Shown here: positions 21,001 through 32,500 of the stretch, piece after piece
How positions within the stretch are numbered: the first letter of the stretch is position 1
How the letters are laid out: each line of letters begins with the position of its first letter
Assembly (NCBI GenBank): GCA_025526915.1
Contig: JAHLKH010000018.1
Location: 124,001-188,000 of the forward strand
Source of the DNA: Entophlyctis helioformis
Lineage: Eukaryota; Chytridiomycota; Chytridiomycetes; Chytridiales; Chytriomycetaceae
Direction of reading: 5' to 3'
DNA: 64,000 nt
Translations under genes and position numbers: made by a program
Notes under the pieces: generated by a model
The model's database searches: none
The model's input: only the letters and a program-made list of their open reading frames with translations
What the model was told of the DNA's origin: nothing

Positions 21001-24000
21001 CTGGCCGCGTCGTAGTAGCGGCCGTGTGCCGAGACCCACGGGATGCGACGGCCGGCAAAGCCGTTGGACATTTGGTTGACTTCGTCCTGCGACTTGACGG
21101 AAACCGTCGGGCAAATGATGTAGCGCAGGCCAACGATGAAGAAGATGAGCGAGAGACACATGAACGCAATGATGATGCAGAGCGCGACCTTTTCGCGCCA
21201 GGCCATGCGGATGTCGGGGCGGTGCATCTTGCCACAGCACGACAAGAAGATGCTGGGGATCCACCAGGTGAGCGACCACGTGCAGCAGACCCAGCACTTG
21301 CGCGCACGCGTGACGGGCGTCACACTGTCCACAATCTCGCGCTTGTTTGCCGGACCGCCCGTCTTTGGCGTCGTTGCGCGTCCCTTGGGCGAGCCAACCT
21401 TGCCCAGCTCCATGTCAGACGAGACGTTGCCGGCCGCAGACGGGCGACCGTTATCGACGTAGTTGTACTCGGACTCGTAGTTGGACTCGGCGTCGGAGCG
21501 GTCGTCCTCGGTCAGGAAGCTCTCGCGGCGAGTCTGGATCCACGGCTGCATGCCGCCAGCTGCGTTCAGCGTCGTCTGCGACGGCACGGCGATCATCGAT
21601 CCGCGTGCACCGGCATCGCCAGCTGCGGTTACTGCTCCAGCAGTGCCGGACGTGTCCGAGCCAGCGTCGAGCCGCTTCATGGCAGCAGCCATCCAGCGCC
21701 AGCGAGACAGCGACAGGAAAACCATGGTGTTGCCAAAGGCAATCTCGCGCGCCGGCCAGTACTGGGCCGTGACAAACTGCTTGACGAGATCCTTGGGGTT
21801 GCCAGACGAGCGTGACAGGCCCATGGTTGCGAGAAGCGAGCTGTACTTTTCGCAAAAGACGGCGTACTTGACACCATGCGATGCGTCAATGTCGCGCGCT
21901 GAGCGGAAGTTGCACAGCTCGGGAATGCTGTACTGCTCGAGCTGCCATCGGATGTGTGCAGTCGACAGCTTGGCGCCGGGCAGATCCGCAACCGACACAC
22001 AGAACAGCGACCAGTGGCGGGTAGCCTTGAGCGTGTCCAAGAGATCGTCGACTGTCTCGCCAGCGCCAGCAAAGGGCGACACCTTGGAAGGCTTGCCCGA
22101 CGGCGTGTCTCTGCCGTCCTTGGATGCCTCTTCCGGCGTCGTGGCCGTGGCAGGAGCGCGCTTCTTGCGCTTGACAGACGGCTTGCGGAGAGGGCCCTGC
22201 GACTTTTGCGCACCGAGAATGGCGCCGCGTCCAGAGCGAACCGTGCGGACGCCCATGCGCTTGGAGAACAGGCTGGCCACAAACGTCGAGCTGTCTTCAG
22301 ACTTGGCCGAGTCGTCGGCAGCGTCCAAGATGCCCATGTTGCCGCGGAAGAGGGCAACAAAGTCGCTCATCTGCGTGTCCTGGTCCAGGAACGAGTCCAG
22401 ATCGTATTGCACCTCTGGCGTGGCGTGGTAGTGGCGGATGCCAAACATGTTCTTGGACAGCGGCGCAGCAGCGGCGTGCGTCGTGCCGGCCGTGGTCGTG
22501 GTTGAGCACTTGAAGGACGGAATGTAGTGCGGGTTGGACTTGAGGCCGTTGTCAATGTAGTTGAGCACCGACTGCGGGCGGCTGACTTCGGCCGAGGTCG
22601 AGGCTGCGGCTGCAGCATCTGCCGCGTCCAGGCTCTCGTCCAAGAGCGTGAGGAGGCCTTGCTGGCGGGGCGTGCCGCGGTACACGTCGACCGACCACTG
22701 GTTGTCCTTGTACGAGGGGACGCTGACCTGGATGCCGTCTGTCTTGAGGATAAAGTCAACGTCGTCAAAGAGCGAGTTTTGGGTGTAGTGCACAAGGCGC
22801 TCCTGAGCGTAGTTGCCGACAAAGACGGAGAACTGGGCGGCAGGGCCAACGTGCTGGGCGTTGAACCAGGGGAAGTCGGCGACGCCGATGAACGTGTCCA
22901 CCTCTTCCTCTGGCTTGCACAGACGCGTGTTGATGTGCTCGACCAGCCACGAGAAGACGAGCGCGTAGAGCGTCTCTGCGAGCGCATCACGCTGGGCCAT
23001 GGCGCCGTCGGGCTGCAGGAAGATGGAGCAGAGCTCACGGCCGACCAGCTTGGAGCGGTACATGAGACTGTCTGCGAGCGACGAGGGGCTGACGCTGAGC
23101 AGGTCGGCAACGGTATCCAGGGCGTCCTGGTTGCGGACAACGGTAGCCTCGTCATCCTTGAGGTTGGGGTCGATGCCGAACGTGACGTTGCCAAGATGCA
23201 GGATGGCAGCAAGCACCTGGAACATCTGGTGCTGCATGCGGCGGCCGATGCCGAGCGACTTTAGGTTTTCGCGCAGCTCCTTGAAGCGTTCGGCGTCCTC
23301 TGACGTTGGGGTGGCATCCTCCGAGGGAGCCGACATGGCCGTGGGGGTTGTGGCCTCTTTGCGCGAGACGGTTGGAGTGCGGCCCAGCGTGCCGATGCGT
23401 CTGGAGAGCGTGCCCGAGCGAGCCAAGGTGGCGTTGCGCGGCAGACGCGAGCCCTTGAGGTAGACAAAGGAGTTGGCGTCGTGCAGCTTGAGCGACTCCT
23501 TTTCGTCCTGGGAAGCGCCAGCCAGAAGCATGTAGAAGATGTGGAAGGTGCGGTCGCCGTCGGGCAGGGAGAGGCCGGCGGTGACGAGTGCACGATCGAG
23601 GGCGTAGTCGAGCAGCTTGACGCCGACCATGCGGCCTGTCGACGCGTACTGGTACTCTGTGTAGCGGCCAAAGGCGGAGGCGTGTGGCGAGGCGACGGTG
23701 CGGGCGTGGCCAAAGGCATCGAGGGCGCTCTCCATCTTTGCGGCGCCGGACAGCACCTTGCTCTTCTTCTTGCCGTTCTTTGCGAGGTCAATCAGCTGCT
23801 GCGACAGGATCTTGCGGTTGGCCGACTTGCCCGAGCCGGGAACGCCGCTGTTTGTTGGTGTTGGTGATGATGTCAGTCTGTCGCCATGGGAGCGATCGGG
23901 GGCAGATGCAAAGGAAGGAGAATGGTAGGAAAGGGAAAGGGAAAGGCAGGAAAGGGAAGGGCAGGGCAGGCACTCGCACACAGAGTCGCTGGCTGTGCGC

Positions 24001-24706
24001 TGTGCTGTTGCAAGGAGCCGCTCGCACACAGACGCACACAGACGCTTGCAGACGCTTGCAGTTGCTCACGCGGCAAAACGCCTGCCCAGCACAGCAAGCC
24101 GCACAGCAAGCAAAAGCCGCACCGCACAGAATGGCGCGACGTGTGCGGGCGGGATGGCGCGGGATGGCAGGCGGCGGGATGGCGGGCAGGGCCGGCGGGA
24201 TGGCGTGGCGTGGCGTGGCCGGCTGATGGGGGGTGGCAGGCAGGCAGGCATGGCATGCGGGAGTAGGCAGAGGTAGGCAGGCCTAGAAGACTAGAAGACT
24301 AGAAGACTAGAAGACCAAAAGACCAAAAGACGACTTACGCAAGCACAACGGTCTGGTCCTCCTGCTGCGACAGCATCTGGAAGAAGACGGTCGATGCGAG
24401 CTGCATGGCGTGCGGCGCAAGCAGCGACGGGCCGTCGTCGGTGCTGGCCACGGCGGCCTCGGCGGCCTGCGAGTACTGGCCCGACAGCGCCCGCGCCTGC
24501 GTCTCGGCGGCCGGCGTGGCGGCGGGCGGCACGGCGCCGAGCGACAGCAGCACGTTGGGCCCGATGTAGGCGTACGGGCGGCCGACTCGCAGCCGCTGCT
24601 CGAACGTGTGCACGATGCTGTCTGCCGACGTGGGCCCGGGGCCCGACACGGCGGCCTCCTGGGCGAGCATGCCCGCGAGGTCGTCCGACTGCGTGGCCCA
24701 GTCCAT
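18018..24706 (-). CDS. Chitin synthase with myosin-like motor and DEK C-terminal domain (copy 1, intact)
   Basis: Makes beta-1,4-linked GlcNAc polymer from UDP-GlcNAc at the plasma membrane. Exons 24706-24339, 23847-20171, 20074-18795 and 18710-18018 give an unbroken 2005-residue protein. Order: short N-terminal motor part; P-loop GVPGSGKS at about 124-131; motor-like region to about 600; membrane segment near 1010; cytochrome-b5-like segment (VSAHGRYYDAASIM) near 1060; membrane segment near 1275; chitin synthase core with MVDADTEV, EDRYLTTLLLKHFP (about 1592) and QRRRWINS (about 1629); membrane cluster; DEK_C domain in the last ~57 residues. This is the architecture of fungal class V-type enzymes. 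Motor motifs are degenerate: the switch-I-like segment reads HASAFGRY and the switch-II-like one VADFPWFN. Introns are 491, 96 and 84 nt. It is head-to-head with the Zn2Cys6 gene. Confidence 0.95.
24283..24330. repeat. AGAAGACT octamer repeat beside chitin synthase 1 intron 1 donor
   Basis: Four copies of CTAGAAGA followed by AGACCAAA-type units, immediately 3' (sense) of the intron 1 donor at 24338. Simple tandem repeat. Confidence 0.85.
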
Positions 24707-25425
24707 AGTGCGGTTGTGCTTGTGTGTGTGTGTGTGTGTGTGTGTTACTGTGTGTGTTACTGTATCGCAAGGTAAGCCAAGGCTGTTGTTGTTGTTGCTG
24801 CTGCTGCTGTTGTTACTGCTGCCCGTCGTCGTTGTTACTTCTGCCGTTCGTGTTTTTGTGTGCGCGCAACCGACGGACCGTTGGCGATGCAGACGGAAAC
24901 CCCGACGCTTCCCTCCGACCCCTGCCAACTCGCTCGCCTCTCGCCGTGCCCAAATCCCCCGCTCGCCGACTGCGTCTGCACCGCCGCCGTCTGCACGCAG
25001 GCTCCTCGCACCGGCTGCACGCACACTCGGCGGCCTTTGATCCCTCTCGCCGCGAGTCAAAGCACGGCTGCCCACCAAGATCTCGCTTCCTGCTGCTGCT
25101 GCTGCTGCTGCAGAGGGTTGCTTGGCTGGCCGCGAGTGGCACACAGGCGCATTCGCGTGCTTTTGGCATTGTTCATGCCCACAATCCGGTCTGCATCCTG
25201 TCTGTCATGCTGCTGTGCTCGTGCTCGTGCTCGTGCTCGTCATCGTGATCGACACCATGGCACGGCACGGCACGGCACGGCGAATGGCTGCTCGCACAGC
25301 AGCGGGACAGGCTCGCATGCTGTCGTCGCCCCTCGTTGCCACGCGATACGCATCGACGTGCGCCGCGGCCGATCGTCCTGCCCTCGCAAAACAAACGCAA
25401 TCGAGCGACTTTCCCTCGGCTCAAA
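24707..25425. other. Divergent intergenic region, chitin synthase 1 / Zn2Cys6 factor
   Basis: About 720 bp separate the two start codons. Contents are simple sequence: a (TG)n run at about 24720-24746, then GTT/GCT-rich tracts and, at about 25213-25240, a GCTCGT repeat. Presumed promoters of both genes; no TATA box was convincing. Confidence 0.5.
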
Positions 25426-28400
25426 ATGCCGGCCCACAGTGACGACAGCAGCGCCAGCAGTCGCAGAAGCAGGCACAGGCACAGCAATGTTGTGCATCCC
25501 ATGGCTGATGCACCACCTGCCTATGCAGCCACTTCCACCACCACCACCACCACGGCAGCAGCAGCTACCGACACCAGCAGCAAGAGACGCAGAAACAGCT
25601 CAATTGAGGCCGCGGAACCCACCGCCGACGCCAATCTGCTCAGTCCAACTGCCGGGTCAAGTTCGTCAGCCGCACCGCGCACAGCCCAAGGTGCCCAAGG
25701 AGCCCAAGGGGCAGCAGACATGCTGGCGTACAAGCCTCGCAAGAAGAGCCAGGTCGCTTGCGAAGAGTGCCGTCGCAAGGTGGGCCGCTTTCTCTCTTAT
25801 CTGGTCTTGGTTGTTGTGCATCTCGGAAACGCCGGCCGTTGTTCCGTGAAAGAGGCAGTGCAGCCTCGGAAAGTCGAGCGCGCTTTCCGGTGCGCTTGGA
25901 TCTCCGTTTATACTGTGCATCGCACACTTGATGCAACGCGACTCGCGAGCAATGGCACTGACACGCACCTACGACAGAGGATCGGCTGCTCTGGATCAAT
26001 CCCGGCATGCAGCCACTGTGCGCAGCGCAATCTCGTCTGCGTGTACTCGCTGCCTCCCAAGCGACAGCAGCGTGTTGAGCAGCGCCGGCTGCGGCTGCAC
26101 GCACTCGAGCAGCAGCTCTTGCCACCCCAGATCCGCCAGGCACAGTCGCATGTCGATGCGCAGACGCGCCACTTTCACCAGCGCAACTCCGCTGCTAGAC
26201 ATCACCATCCACTCAACAACCTTGAACCCGACCAGCAGCAGCACCAGCAGCAGAGTTCCGTGCACGATCCCTTGCACTATCCGTTGCGCGACCCTTACTT
26301 TAGCCACGATAACTCTGACCACGCCATGGACCAGGCCGATGCAGGTGCCTACTCATACCCGCCATTCACTCATGCAGAGGCCAATGCACAGCAACTGCAC
26401 GAGCCAGAGGATCCGCAACGTAGTCTGCTTGCCACACTCGCACAACGCATCCAGTTCCTTGAAAGCAGACTTGAGGCTGTCGAAGCCACAAGCCATGCAC
26501 CGATCGCTCTTCCGCTGCTTCCGTCCCTTACTGGGCAACATCAACATCAGCAGCAGCCACAACCACAACCACAACCACAACCACAACCACAACCACAACC
26601 ACAACCACAACATCAACATCAACATCAACCGTGGCCACAACTACAACAGCAGTCTGATCCAGGCCTTCTCGCTCAGTGCGGCCCCAATCCTTCGATTATG
26701 CTCTCGTCAGCCGATCCGCTCCAGTCGCCACCAAGCTCCGTGCCGGCCAAGTGGCAGACCATCCCAGAGTCGCGCATGGTTCTCTTATCGCTCTTCTTTG
26801 AATACAACTGGCCGCCGTTCCCGCTCCTCTCTCTCGAGCAGTTTCTCGAAAGCCGGTATGCCAAGTCGGACTTTCTCGTCACAGCCATGTGCGCACTCGG
26901 CGCCAAGTACGCCAACCAGGCGCCCGACCAGCCCTACACACTCGACCCTGCGCCGCAGCTGTACAAGACATGCGCCGACATGGTCGGCGACGTGCTGCAC
27001 CAGCCGCCGACCTACGAAACGGTGCTCGGGCTGCTGTTCATTGCCAGCTATGCCTCGGCGCGTGGTGTGTTTGTGGCCGGATGGCTGCATCTGAGCACGG
27101 CGACGCGGCAGGCTCAGATCATCGGGCTGGACAACGAGCGACAGCACCCCGAGTCGTGGAAGTGGTCGCCCATGGAACGCGAGCTCAGGCGGCGGCTGTT
27201 CTGGACGCTGTACGAAGTCGACCGGCTGTCGTCGATGGCTCCCCGGCTGGAGCTGCTCATCTCAACAGCGTCGCCGACCAAGACGCCGTTCCCGTCGCCA
27301 GACGGACACATGCACTTTATGGAGGGTCCGTTGATGCCCACCGAGACTGCCGGAGAATCTTCTGGTGGTGCACCCATCCATCAGCAGCAGCAGCAGCAGC
27401 AGACAGCGCCGTCTTGGTCGTCATCTCCAGCTTCGTCTGCATCAGGACACGCAACGGCAGGAGCGCTGATGCCGACTGCGCAGCCACAACAGCCAGATCA
27501 GCACTCTGCAACGGCAGCCACAACACCCATCTCGGCCACCGCAGCACCTTTGCCACCACTGCCGCAGATGCAGCTCTCGGGTAGGCCATTGCCAGTGTCC
27601 ATATCGTCGTTTGGCCCAGACACAATATCTGGTCCAATAGCCGCTGCGCAAGATGCGATCAGTCCAGCAGTCACAACCACGCCACCTGGCCCATCCGGCC
27701 TGCCTCCCCTAGCACCGCTTCAGTCGGCGTTGATGCAGAACCAACATCCCATGCAGCCGCTCATGAATGTGCCGCAGACAACAGCCGAGTCGGTTGTGCC
27801 ACACGTCCTTGATGCCACGTACTCCAACTTTAGTCTCCACGCGTACCACCTGCGCACCATCATGATCCAGACGCGTGTGCACTTTTTTCTGGAAGAGGAG
27901 AAGCAACTGCTGCTGCATCCTGCCACCACCACCGTCCAGGTCACCGATCTCACCAACCGCCGTCTGCAGCTCGCCATGGACCTCACGTCGCTGTTTGCGA
28001 CGTTCCCAGCATACATCTCGTCGCTGCAGCCAGAGTACGTGCCCAAGTACATTGCGGCATCCGTGCGCCCGCCGCCATGGATCGCCGCCACCACGCTCGC
28101 CACGTTCCACCACGTGCGCATCAGTCTGCATTCCGGCCCCTTTTTCCGCATGCTCGAGTACGGCCTGTGGCAAGTCATTCTCGCCGACGCCGCATTCGCC
28201 TCGTGCGTCGAGTCTGCGCTCGTTGTTCTCGAGGTCGTCAAGTCCATCGCCCGCAGCCGCGTTCCCGTGTCCATCTTCCCGCCCCTCTTGCCGCGCTGCT
28301 GCGTGTCGGCCGTCCGCATGCTCGCGCTCGCCCACCGTGTTGGGTACGGCGTGGATTCCGGCATGCTGCATGGCGCTCTGGATGTGTTTGACGGGTTTGT

Positions 28401-28506
28401 GAAACAGACTCTGCGGACGTACCTGTGGTCGCAGGGTGCCATGAACGTGTTGGCGGCTCTCAGGCGAGGCGAGCCGCTGTCTGGCTCGACGCCTATTGTT
28501 TTGTGA
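25426..28506 (+). CDS. Zn2Cys6 transcription factor with fungal_trans-type middle region
   Basis: Nuclear DNA-binding regulator. ATG 25426 was chosen for its context (CAAAATG) and because it precedes the zinc cluster by about 110 residues. Splicing out 25780-25977 yields the canonical cluster at about residues 112-139: CEECRRKRIGCSGSIPACSH then CAQRNLVC, with spacing C-X2-C-X6-C-X6-C-X2-C-X6-C. A coiled-coil-like linker (RQQRVEQRRLRLHALEQQLL) follows. A long Gln/Pro/His-rich stretch includes a (Pro-Gln)n repeat. The fungal_trans-type region lies at about 380-545 (FFEYNWPPFPLLSLEQFL, ELRRRLFWTLYEVDRLSSMA). Total about 960 residues. The intron is 198 nt, a multiple of three, and stop-free. Target genes unknown. 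Confidence 0.9.
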   Translation: MPAHSDDSSASSRRSRHRHSNVVHPMADAPPAYAATSTTTTTTAAAATDTSSKRRRNSSIEAAEPTADANLLSPTAGSSSSAAPRTAQGAQGAQGAADMLAYKPRKKSQVACEECRRKVGRFLSYLVLVVVHLGNAGRCSVKEAVQPRKVERAFRCAWISVYTVHRTLDATRLASNGTDTHLRQRIGCSGSIPACSHCAQRNLVCVYSLPPKRQQRVEQRRLRLHALEQQLLPPQIRQAQSHVDAQTRHFHQRNSAARHHHPLNNLEPDQQQHQQQSSVHDPLHYPLRDPYFSHDNSDHAMDQADAGAYSYPPFTHAEANAQQLHEPEDPQRSLLATLAQRIQFLESRLEAVEATSHAPIALPLLPSLTGQHQHQQQPQPQPQPQPQPQPQPQPQHQHQHQPWPQLQQQSDPGLLAQCGPNPSIMLSSADPLQSPPSSVPAKWQTIPESRMVLLSLFFEYNWPPFPLLSLEQFLESRYAKSDFLVTAMCALGAKYANQAPDQPYTLDPAPQLYKTCADMVGDVLHQPPTYETVLGLLFIASYASARGVFVAGWLHLSTATRQAQIIGLDNERQHPESWKWSPMERELRRRLFWTLYEVDRLSSMAPRLELLISTASPTKTPFPSPDGHMHFMEGPLMPTETAGESSGGAPIHQQQQQQQTAPSWSSSPASSASGHATAGALMPTAQPQQPDQHSATAATTPISATAAPLPPLPQMQLSGRPLPVSISSFGPDTISGPIAAAQDAISPAVTTTPPGPSGLPPLAPLQSALMQNQHPMQPLMNVPQTTAESVVPHVLDATYSNFSLHAYHLRTIMIQTRVHFFLEEEKQLLLHPATTTVQVTDLTNRRLQLAMDLTSLFATFPAYISSLQPEYVPKYIAASVRPPPWIAATTLATFHHVRISLHSGPFFRMLEYGLWQVILADAAFASCVESALVVLEVVKSIARSRVPVSIFPPLLPRCCVSAVRMLALAHRVGYGVDSGMLHGALDVFDGFVKQTLRTYLWSQGAMNVLAALRRGEPLSGSTPIVL
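26555..26628 (+). repeat. CCACAA hexamer repeat encoding Pro-Gln
   Basis: About eight uninterrupted ACAACC hexamers followed by ACATCA units, inside the transcription factor, encoding alternating Pro-Gln then Gln-His. A likely site of length polymorphism. Confidence 0.9.
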
Positions 28507-28535
28507 ATGCCGCCAACGTGGCTTGGATCTGGGCG

Positions 28536-28541
28536 AATAAA
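28536..28541 (+). terminator. AATAAA polyadenylation signal of the Zn2Cys6 gene
   Basis: Perfect AATAAA beginning 30 bases after the stop codon of the transcription factor, on the sense strand. Confidence 0.55.
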
Positions 28542-28760
28542 GTGTTCGTGATGGTTCGCGATGGTTCTTGTCGAGTTAGTCAAGCTGTGATCTGTTTGCC
28601 TGTTCAGGCTGACAAAAGCGAGACATGCCAGGCAGTGCTTGGCTGTGTCAGCGGCGTGTCAGCGGCATGTCAGCGCTCGTCAGTGCTCGTCAGTTGGAAC
28701 GCGTCGGGCTGTTCAGACAACAATCTGCTGTGCTGTGCGCGCTCAAGACGCGATTCTTGC

Positions 28761-28767
28761 TATAAAG
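28761..28767 (+). promoter_or_regulatory. TATA box of small secreted-protein gene
   Basis: TATAAAG lies 79 bases upstream of the ATG at 28840, a usual TATA-to-start distance with a short leader. Confidence 0.55.
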
Positions 28768-28839
28768 GACCGGCTTTCCGCGCGCCTCGCACCTTTCCCT
28801 GTGTCCTTTCCACAAGCACATCCTCGCTACAAACAAGAC

Positions 28840-29382
28840 ATGAACTTGCTGCTCGTTCTCGTGGTTACTGCCGTCTCCGCACAAGCACAGTCGCTTCGCC
28901 CGACAGCTACTGCAACTCATCCACCACACACCGCGGGGCTGTCCCAAACAACAGTCGCAGGCATCGCTCGGCCGACCGTCGTGTCACGACAAGCCGGCAT
29001 CCCAGGCGGCCCGTGCGGCGGCTTCATCATCGACGCGCCGTCGTGTCCGCCTGGCTTTGTGTGCTACCACGTCCCAGGCATCCCGTCGGACCTGCCCGGC
29101 ATCTGCATCCCGTCGACCGTCAACCCAGGCGAGCCTGACTCGCCTTCACTCCCACCGTCGCTCACTCTGACGTCGCCGCCAGCAACACAGACAACGCACG
29201 ACAGCGACGATGGTGACAACACTGGCGGCGACGACGACGATGATGACGATGATGGACTTGAAGGGCCGCCAGTCGGCATCTGGAGTGCGTCGACGAGCGC
29301 GACACTGCCCCCACAGACGCTCGTCATCACGCTCTCATCTGCACTCAACACAGCCGTCGTGACCATGACGTCGGTTGCATAA
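28840..29382 (+). CDS. Small secreted protein with one Cys-rich motif
   Basis: An intronless 180-residue protein. MNLLLVLVVTAVSAQAQS is a signal peptide. A compact four-cysteine motif follows (GGPCGGFIIDAPSCPPGFVC and, after a short gap, SDLPGICIPS), reminiscent of secreted Cys-Gly-Gly...Asp-Leu-Pro-Gly-x-Cys modules in many eukaryotic extracellular proteins. The rest is Ser/Thr/Pro-rich with an eight-Asp run (DDDDDDDDG), and the last 25 residues are moderately hydrophobic, so a GPI anchor is possible but unproven. A TATA box sits 79 bp upstream, consistent with a strongly regulated gene. Function not recognised. Confidence 0.72.
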   Translation: MNLLLVLVVTAVSAQAQSLRPTATATHPPHTAGLSQTTVAGIARPTVVSRQAGIPGGPCGGFIIDAPSCPPGFVCYHVPGIPSDLPGICIPSTVNPGEPDSPSLPPSLTLTSPPATQTTHDSDDGDNTGGDDDDDDDDGLEGPPVGIWSASTSATLPPQTLVITLSSALNTAVVTMTSVA

Positions 29383-29524
29383 CTCCCTCGTCCCTCTTCT
29401 CCTCCCTTTAGCAAACGACGCAATATATTCAAAGCCAAAGACGGCATTATAAGAGACGGGCAATCAGAATTCAGGAGTGTGTGACACGCGGTGGATGGGC
29501 AAGCAGCGGGCCGGCATGGGGGTG

Positions 29525-32500
29525 TCATCGCGGTCGGCTGGACATGGACCTGTGTTTCCACGGCTGCGTGGACAGCCAGCCAAGCTGTGGATGGAGCATC
29601 GTCCATGGACGTGGCTGGCTGGTGTCTGTCGAGCCGTGTTTGGCGGCGGGAAAGTCGGACGGGATCGAGACGATTGGCATCAGGGATGTGATGCGCCGGC
29701 CCATTGACGGGGCGGCTGTTTTGGGCGGCCATGTCGACTCGTCGATCGGTACGGACGGCTGGCATGCTGCTGGCGATGCTGGTGTTTGAGATACTGGGGA
29801 TGCCGGAGATGCCACGGATGTTGGCGATGCTGATGCAGTCGAGTTGGATCGCGTCTCGCCGTGCAGCCGTGGCTTGACCCAGTACTGTTTGGGCGACGGC
29901 AGCTGTGAGGGCAGCTGCGAGGGCAGCTGGCCCCCGGGGGATGGAGTTGGCATGTTGGCAACGGCAGGGTCAGGCCCTGTGTACAGCACCCATCCAGCCA
30001 TCTGCGCGGGTGTCCTGCGCGGCGGGAGCGGCGGTGCTGGCGGTGGCATGGATGGGGGTGGCGGGATAGTGAGCAGCGGCGGACTTGGTCGCGATGCTGG
30101 TGTGACTGGCAGTTCCTTGCCATCAAGAGCGGACTGTTGCGCGTCAGATGGCTGCTCTTCTTCTTGCTGCTGCTGCTTGCTGTGCTCCTGCTGATCTGGT
30201 CCTTGGCCAACCGGCGTGCTTGTGGGCGTCAATGATGGTGCACCAATGGCCATGTCCTGCATGTTGATGCCAAGCAACGACCCCACACTCTCCCTTGAAG
30301 CAGCCGACCCATCGACCCTGCTGACAGGCGGATGCGCAAGCGTGTGCTCGCGACGAAGCCGGCCGTCACTCGAAAACGACCGATCAACGCGTCTTGGTGG
30401 GAGTGCTGGAGATGACGGTGCAGACTGGGAATGCGGGACGAGACAAGCTGGGACAACTGGCTGCTTTGGTGGCGGCAGTGGAGGCTGAGGTGGCTGAGGC
30501 GGGGGATCGGAGGCAGCGACTTGGTGAGCGTGGCTGGCAGAGGTGCAACGGCGGCTCTTGATTCGGATGAAGAAGAAGTAGAAGATGCAGCAGCCTTTGG
30601 TGGCGATGACGATGGCGACGACGACGGTGATGGCGGAAAGAACGCAGATGGCTCAAGAGGCGAGATCGGTTCAGGCAGCTCAAGGATTGGCTGACATGCC
30701 GTCGCACCAGAGTTGCGTTCACGCCGGCACACTGCGAGCTGTATCCACGGCGCTCGACTGCAAGGGCAAGGGCAAGGGCAGGCAAAGGCAGCATGCCAGA
30801 CATCACAATGATGGTCACTGATCCGTGTGGCTGGAACAGCCACAAACACAGCTCTGTGATGGCCGATCCTCGCAGTGCCAGGGCAAGCGTCACGTTGCGC
30901 AATGCTGGCGGAAGATACAGCAAAGGTGGCGACAATCCAGAGAGGCTGCTTCTGCGCGGCGGCGGATCGTCCTTGCAGTGGTTGCTGGTGCCGTTGCTGC
31001 CGCTGATGTGCACAGCGCCATGCCGATGATGGATACCCACGTGCCCAACAACGATCCCGTCGATGGCATGGCTGCTGCTGCTGCTGAATGCTTCTGGCAG
31101 CCACTGGCCCTCGTTGAATGCAAACGCTTGGTGGATGCCCAGCGGCGGCCGATCGACAGCAAACAGAGTTGCGCCAGTGTATGCATCCCACACGCGTGCG
31201 GTGCCATCCGCACTGGCTGTGATGACCGTGTCTGCAAGACCGCCGTTGTGGCGCTGGACACGACCAAACGCGACGCTCGTAATGCCGTCCTGGTGGCCCG
31301 AAAAGACTCGCAAAAGACTGCCGTTCGGGACGCTCCACAGACGTGCCGTCTTGTCTGCACTCCCAGACAGCGCAAGACTGATGGAGCCAGGCTGGTTGCT
31401 GGCAGCCAAGCACAGAACTGGGCCGTTGTGGCCGATCAACGTGTGCAGCAGCCGCCTTGCGCCGACGTCCCATGCCATCACAGCGCCATCCTCGCCGCCT
31501 GTCAGAAGCACGGCAATGTGCGTGCCGGCTTGATGAACATGCTGGGGCGACTGCCTTGCTGCATCTGTGGTGTCTGTGCTTGTATCTGGATCCGGCATGA
31601 TATAGCTGATGGCGATAGCGTGGATTGCACCAACGTGTCCTCTGATTATGCCCTGCGCACCATTGAGTGCAGCCGCCTGTGTTGCTGCTGTTGCCAAGAC
31701 GCTTGCACCGGCAGGATATGGCTGGATCGGCAACGCTTGCTCGCCATAAAATACCGTGTGGCTGCCCATGAGGCTCATGCCGCGATGCGTGCCGTGAGAG
31801 CGAAACGCGGATAGCCCTTGACCCAGCACGACATGCTCCAGTCCAAAACATCGCCGTGCTAGGTGTGTGTGCACGTGGTTGCCGGCAGGTGCCAGCACCA
31901 GCATTGACCGATACACCTCGCACGGCGCATGCACGAGCACCTGGCTAAAATGCCCGACCACAAACTGCATGTCTTTGGCAAGCTGCACCAGCCGTGCTGA
32001 AAGCCGCTTGTCCGACACGGCGGCTGCATACTGGACAATGCTGCGAGTGGTCTCGTCGATGCGGCCGAGGCTGTTGGCGACGGCGAGTCGGTAGATGTAT
32101 GCGAGCAGTGCAGATCCAGCGAGGAACCGCAGCAGCATGAGCGACAAGGCGGCATCTGGCGTGCACTGCGCAATATGCTTGTGCCAATGGAATGTGGCAT
32201 ACTCGACGAGCGAAGACGTGCTTGAAAATGCGGATGAGTCCTGTGGTGCATGCGGAGAGGAGAGGAGAGGCGGCCCGCCAGTTGAAGAGCCGTCTTGAGA
32301 GTCGGACTCGAACGACGACTCAAGCGACACGTCGGGCGGAGTGCCGGCTCGGTACATGCACTCGATGCAGGCCATGGTCAAGGCGTGGTGTGCTGCCTTC
32401 TGGTCAACATGGAACTCGTACGACGGATCGACGCAGCACAGGATGTGCCGCACAGACGGATGGCGAAAGTCGATGCTGCCATCAAACGGCGAAAAGTACA

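Larger units (their letters stand above)
28507..28839. other. Intergenic with poly(A) signal and downstream promoter
   Basis: Carries the transcription factor 3' end (AATAAA at 28536) and the promoter of the secreted-protein gene (TATA box at 28761). GTCAGCG/GTCAGTG-type short repeats lie at about 28645-28695. Confidence 0.55.

Noticed and set aside
18735..21815. A 1026-codon open frame on the plus strand
   Set aside because: Exactly antisense to chitin synthase 1, whose sense frame carries all catalytic motifs. Long antisense frames are common in GC-rich genes with strong third-base bias.
30825..31814. A plus-strand frame of about 330 codons with many cysteines
   Set aside because: Antisense to the WD40 part of the NACHT gene; the sense frame shows clear WD40 blades.
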